From assembly GCF_028548455.1 (NCBI RefSeq), contig NZ_JAQQLF010000011.1, positions 89,968 to 153,967 on the forward strand: a stretch of DNA of 64,000 bases, read 5' to 3'. Positions 63,302 through 64,000 of this stretch are shown here, piece by piece. Source of the DNA: Vogesella aquatica (GTDB taxonomy: Bacteria; Pseudomonadota; Gammaproteobacteria; Burkholderiales; Chromobacteriaceae). Numbering within the stretch: position 1 is the first letter of the stretch; every line of letters starts with the position of its first letter. Below the pieces are notes generated by a model that was given only the letters and a program-made list of their open reading frames with translations, had not been told where the DNA came from and made no database searches. The translations under genes were made by a program, and so were the position numbers.

Positions 63302-63697
63302 ATGACCGATAAAATCCTGAAAACCCCGCAACAATGGCGTGCCCAGCTCACGCCGGAGCAGTATTACGTCACGCGTGAAGCCGGCACCGAGCGCCCGTTT
63401 AGCGGCGAGCACTACTTCCACAACCGGGTTGGCCGCTATTACTGCCTGTGCTGCGACAGTCTGCTGTTTGAGTCTGCCACCAAGTTCGATGCGGGCTGCG
63501 GCTGGCCCAGCTTCTGGGAAGAGGCCGTCCCCGGCAGCATCCAGCGTATTCGTGACACCAGCCACGGCATGGTCCGCACCGAAGTGCGCTGCCAGCGCTG
63601 CGATGCCCATTTGGGCCATGTATTTGACGACGGCCCGCCGCCCACTGGCGAACGCTATTGCATCAATTCGGTAGCACTGCGCTTCGAAGATGCCTGA
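63302..63697 (+). CDS. msrB: Peptide methionine-R-sulfoxide reductase
   Basis: The protein has 131 residues. Two zinc C-x2-C pairs are C-L-C-C and C-Q-R-C. The catalytic C120 is in R-Y-C-I-N-S, and G-W-P-S-F-W and H-L-G-H-V-F are conserved. It repairs oxidised methionine in proteins. The AAGGAG ribosome site is good. Confidence 0.96.
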   Translation: MTDKILKTPQQWRAQLTPEQYYVTREAGTERPFSGEHYFHNRVGRYYCLCCDSLLFESATKFDAGCGWPSFWEEAVPGSIQRIRDTSHGMVRTEVRCQRCDAHLGHVFDDGPPPTGERYCINSVALRFEDA

Positions 63698-63760
63698 CAG
63701 CACATATGTAGGAACTCATAGTTACTGAAACTTCAGCACATAAAACTGAAAACTGCACCA

Positions 63761-63795
63761 AAACAGGGCGGCTCATTGAGCTGCCCTGTTTTTTT
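63761..63795 (+). terminator. Terminator of msrB
   Basis: AAACAGGGCGGCTC and GAGCTGCCCTGTTT pair with one mismatch and a 3-base loop, followed by T5. Good terminator. Confidence 0.9.
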
Positions 63796-63882
63796 ATCCG
63801 CTTGCAACAGGTGACCACTTCGTTGATTTCAAAGGAAAAAGCATGCCAAATACTTGACTCCAACCAACAGCATGGTATTGAG

Positions 63883-64000
63883 GGCCTGTCCGAATTTTTG
63901 TGTAAACGGGGTTTGGGTTACGCCTGTGGAATGCGTTCCTCGAACTGAATGGTAAAGCGAGTCAGCGCCGCCTTCCAATCCCGAATCGGCATGGTCCACT
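63883..64000 (-). mobile_element. Right end of an IS256-family insertion sequence (partial)
   Basis: The end GGGCCTGTCCGAATTTTTGT (63883-63902) and TAAACGG following are the terminal inverted repeat. The transposase gene reads inward from beyond the window. The likely 8-bp target duplication would be at 63874-63882. The left end is outside. Confidence 0.8.
63918..64000 (-). CDS. IS256-family transposase, C-terminal fragment
   Basis: Only the last 26 codons and the stop are in the window. They read W-T-M-P-I-R-D-W-K-A-A-L and T-R-F-T-I-Q-F-E-E-R, matching the C-terminal consensus of Mutator-type IS256 transposases. The gene continues past base 64000. Confidence 0.8.
   Translation of the reverse strand, partial: WTMPIRDWKAALTRFTIQFEERIPQA

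Noticed and set aside
63663..63863. 66-codon minus-strand frame downstream of msrB
   Set aside because: It includes the msrB terminator and overlaps the gene end; no ribosome site.
1..64000. CRISPR array, complete tRNA or rRNA genes
   Set aside because: I looked for regularly spaced repeats and for cloverleaf or conserved rRNA segments and saw none, apart from the ssrA 3' fragment.
1..64000. Reading the GTTGGCCGC repeat as a Chi or KOPS-type polar site
   Set aside because: The 26 to 27 strand balance and the inverted pairs at gene ends do not fit a polar recombination or segregation signal, though the whole genome should be checked.

Overview
The window looks like the chromosome of a Gram-negative betaproteobacterium, most probably a Neisseriales member of the Chromobacteriaceae type (Vogesella/Aquitalea/Chromobacterium-like). 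This is inferred from the high GC content, strong CTG/GCC/CGC codon preference, and a gene set that includes ccoI-ccoS, pepA-holC, lptF-lptG-glnD, yciB-yciI-bolA and paired cytochromes c'. I could not confirm the genus without a search. No rRNA or complete tRNA gene and no CRISPR array was seen.

Layout. 1-824 is AT-rich foreign DNA with one small secreted-protein gene. It ends in a 3'-terminal fragment of tmRNA (ssrA) followed by the ssrA-type terminator, which looks like the right attachment site of an integrated element whose body lies left of the window. 886-9434 is an accessory block: a hipBA toxin/antitoxin pair behind three evenly spaced palindromic operators, a small unknown gene, and a complete type I restriction-modification system (hsdR-hsdM-hsdS, minus strand). 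9544-18355 is mostly core: pyk, a b-type cytochrome, tyrS, a quinone oxidoreductase, and ccoI-ccoS for cbb3 oxidase copper supply. At 18355-18620 a 266-bp element with long terminal inverted repeats sits exactly between two convergent genes and contributes to both stop codons. 20242-28640 is a compact forward cluster (trkA, VOC protein, trkH, slt, SDR-like protein, cca, prpF). 28747-33819 holds a membrane protein, a Rec-EAL phosphodiesterase, and the pepA-holC-orf-pduO operon, which carries an unusual 724-residue acidic disordered protein. 35537-40289 is lptF-lptG-glnD. 40386-47236 holds an Aer-like receptor, an EAL protein, guaC, an orphan ParA, a HAD phosphatase, a DHH phosphoesterase and yciB. 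47236-49389 continues yciI, bolA and two tandem parvulins. 51196-55271 is a zinc operon under a Zur-like repressor (zur, COG0523 GTPase, His-rich membrane peptide, ABC ATPase, permease, binding protein), with a Zur-type palindrome upstream. The remainder holds two convergent cytochrome c' paralogues, a SufR-like regulator with an MFS exporter, dgt, an AEC transporter, a phosphatase and msrB. The right edge enters an IS256-family insertion sequence.

The most striking signal is not a gene. The 9-mer GTTGGCCGC (extended consensus GGTTGGCCGCA) occurs at least 53 times on the two strands together (26 and 27), about once per 1.2 kb, where about one is expected by chance. It is found inside genes and as closely spaced inverted pairs that form intergenic hairpins at gene ends. 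This is the behaviour of Neisseriaceae DNA uptake sequences, but the word is different and lacks their conserved CTG core. I propose it as a candidate uptake sequence, probably undescribed.
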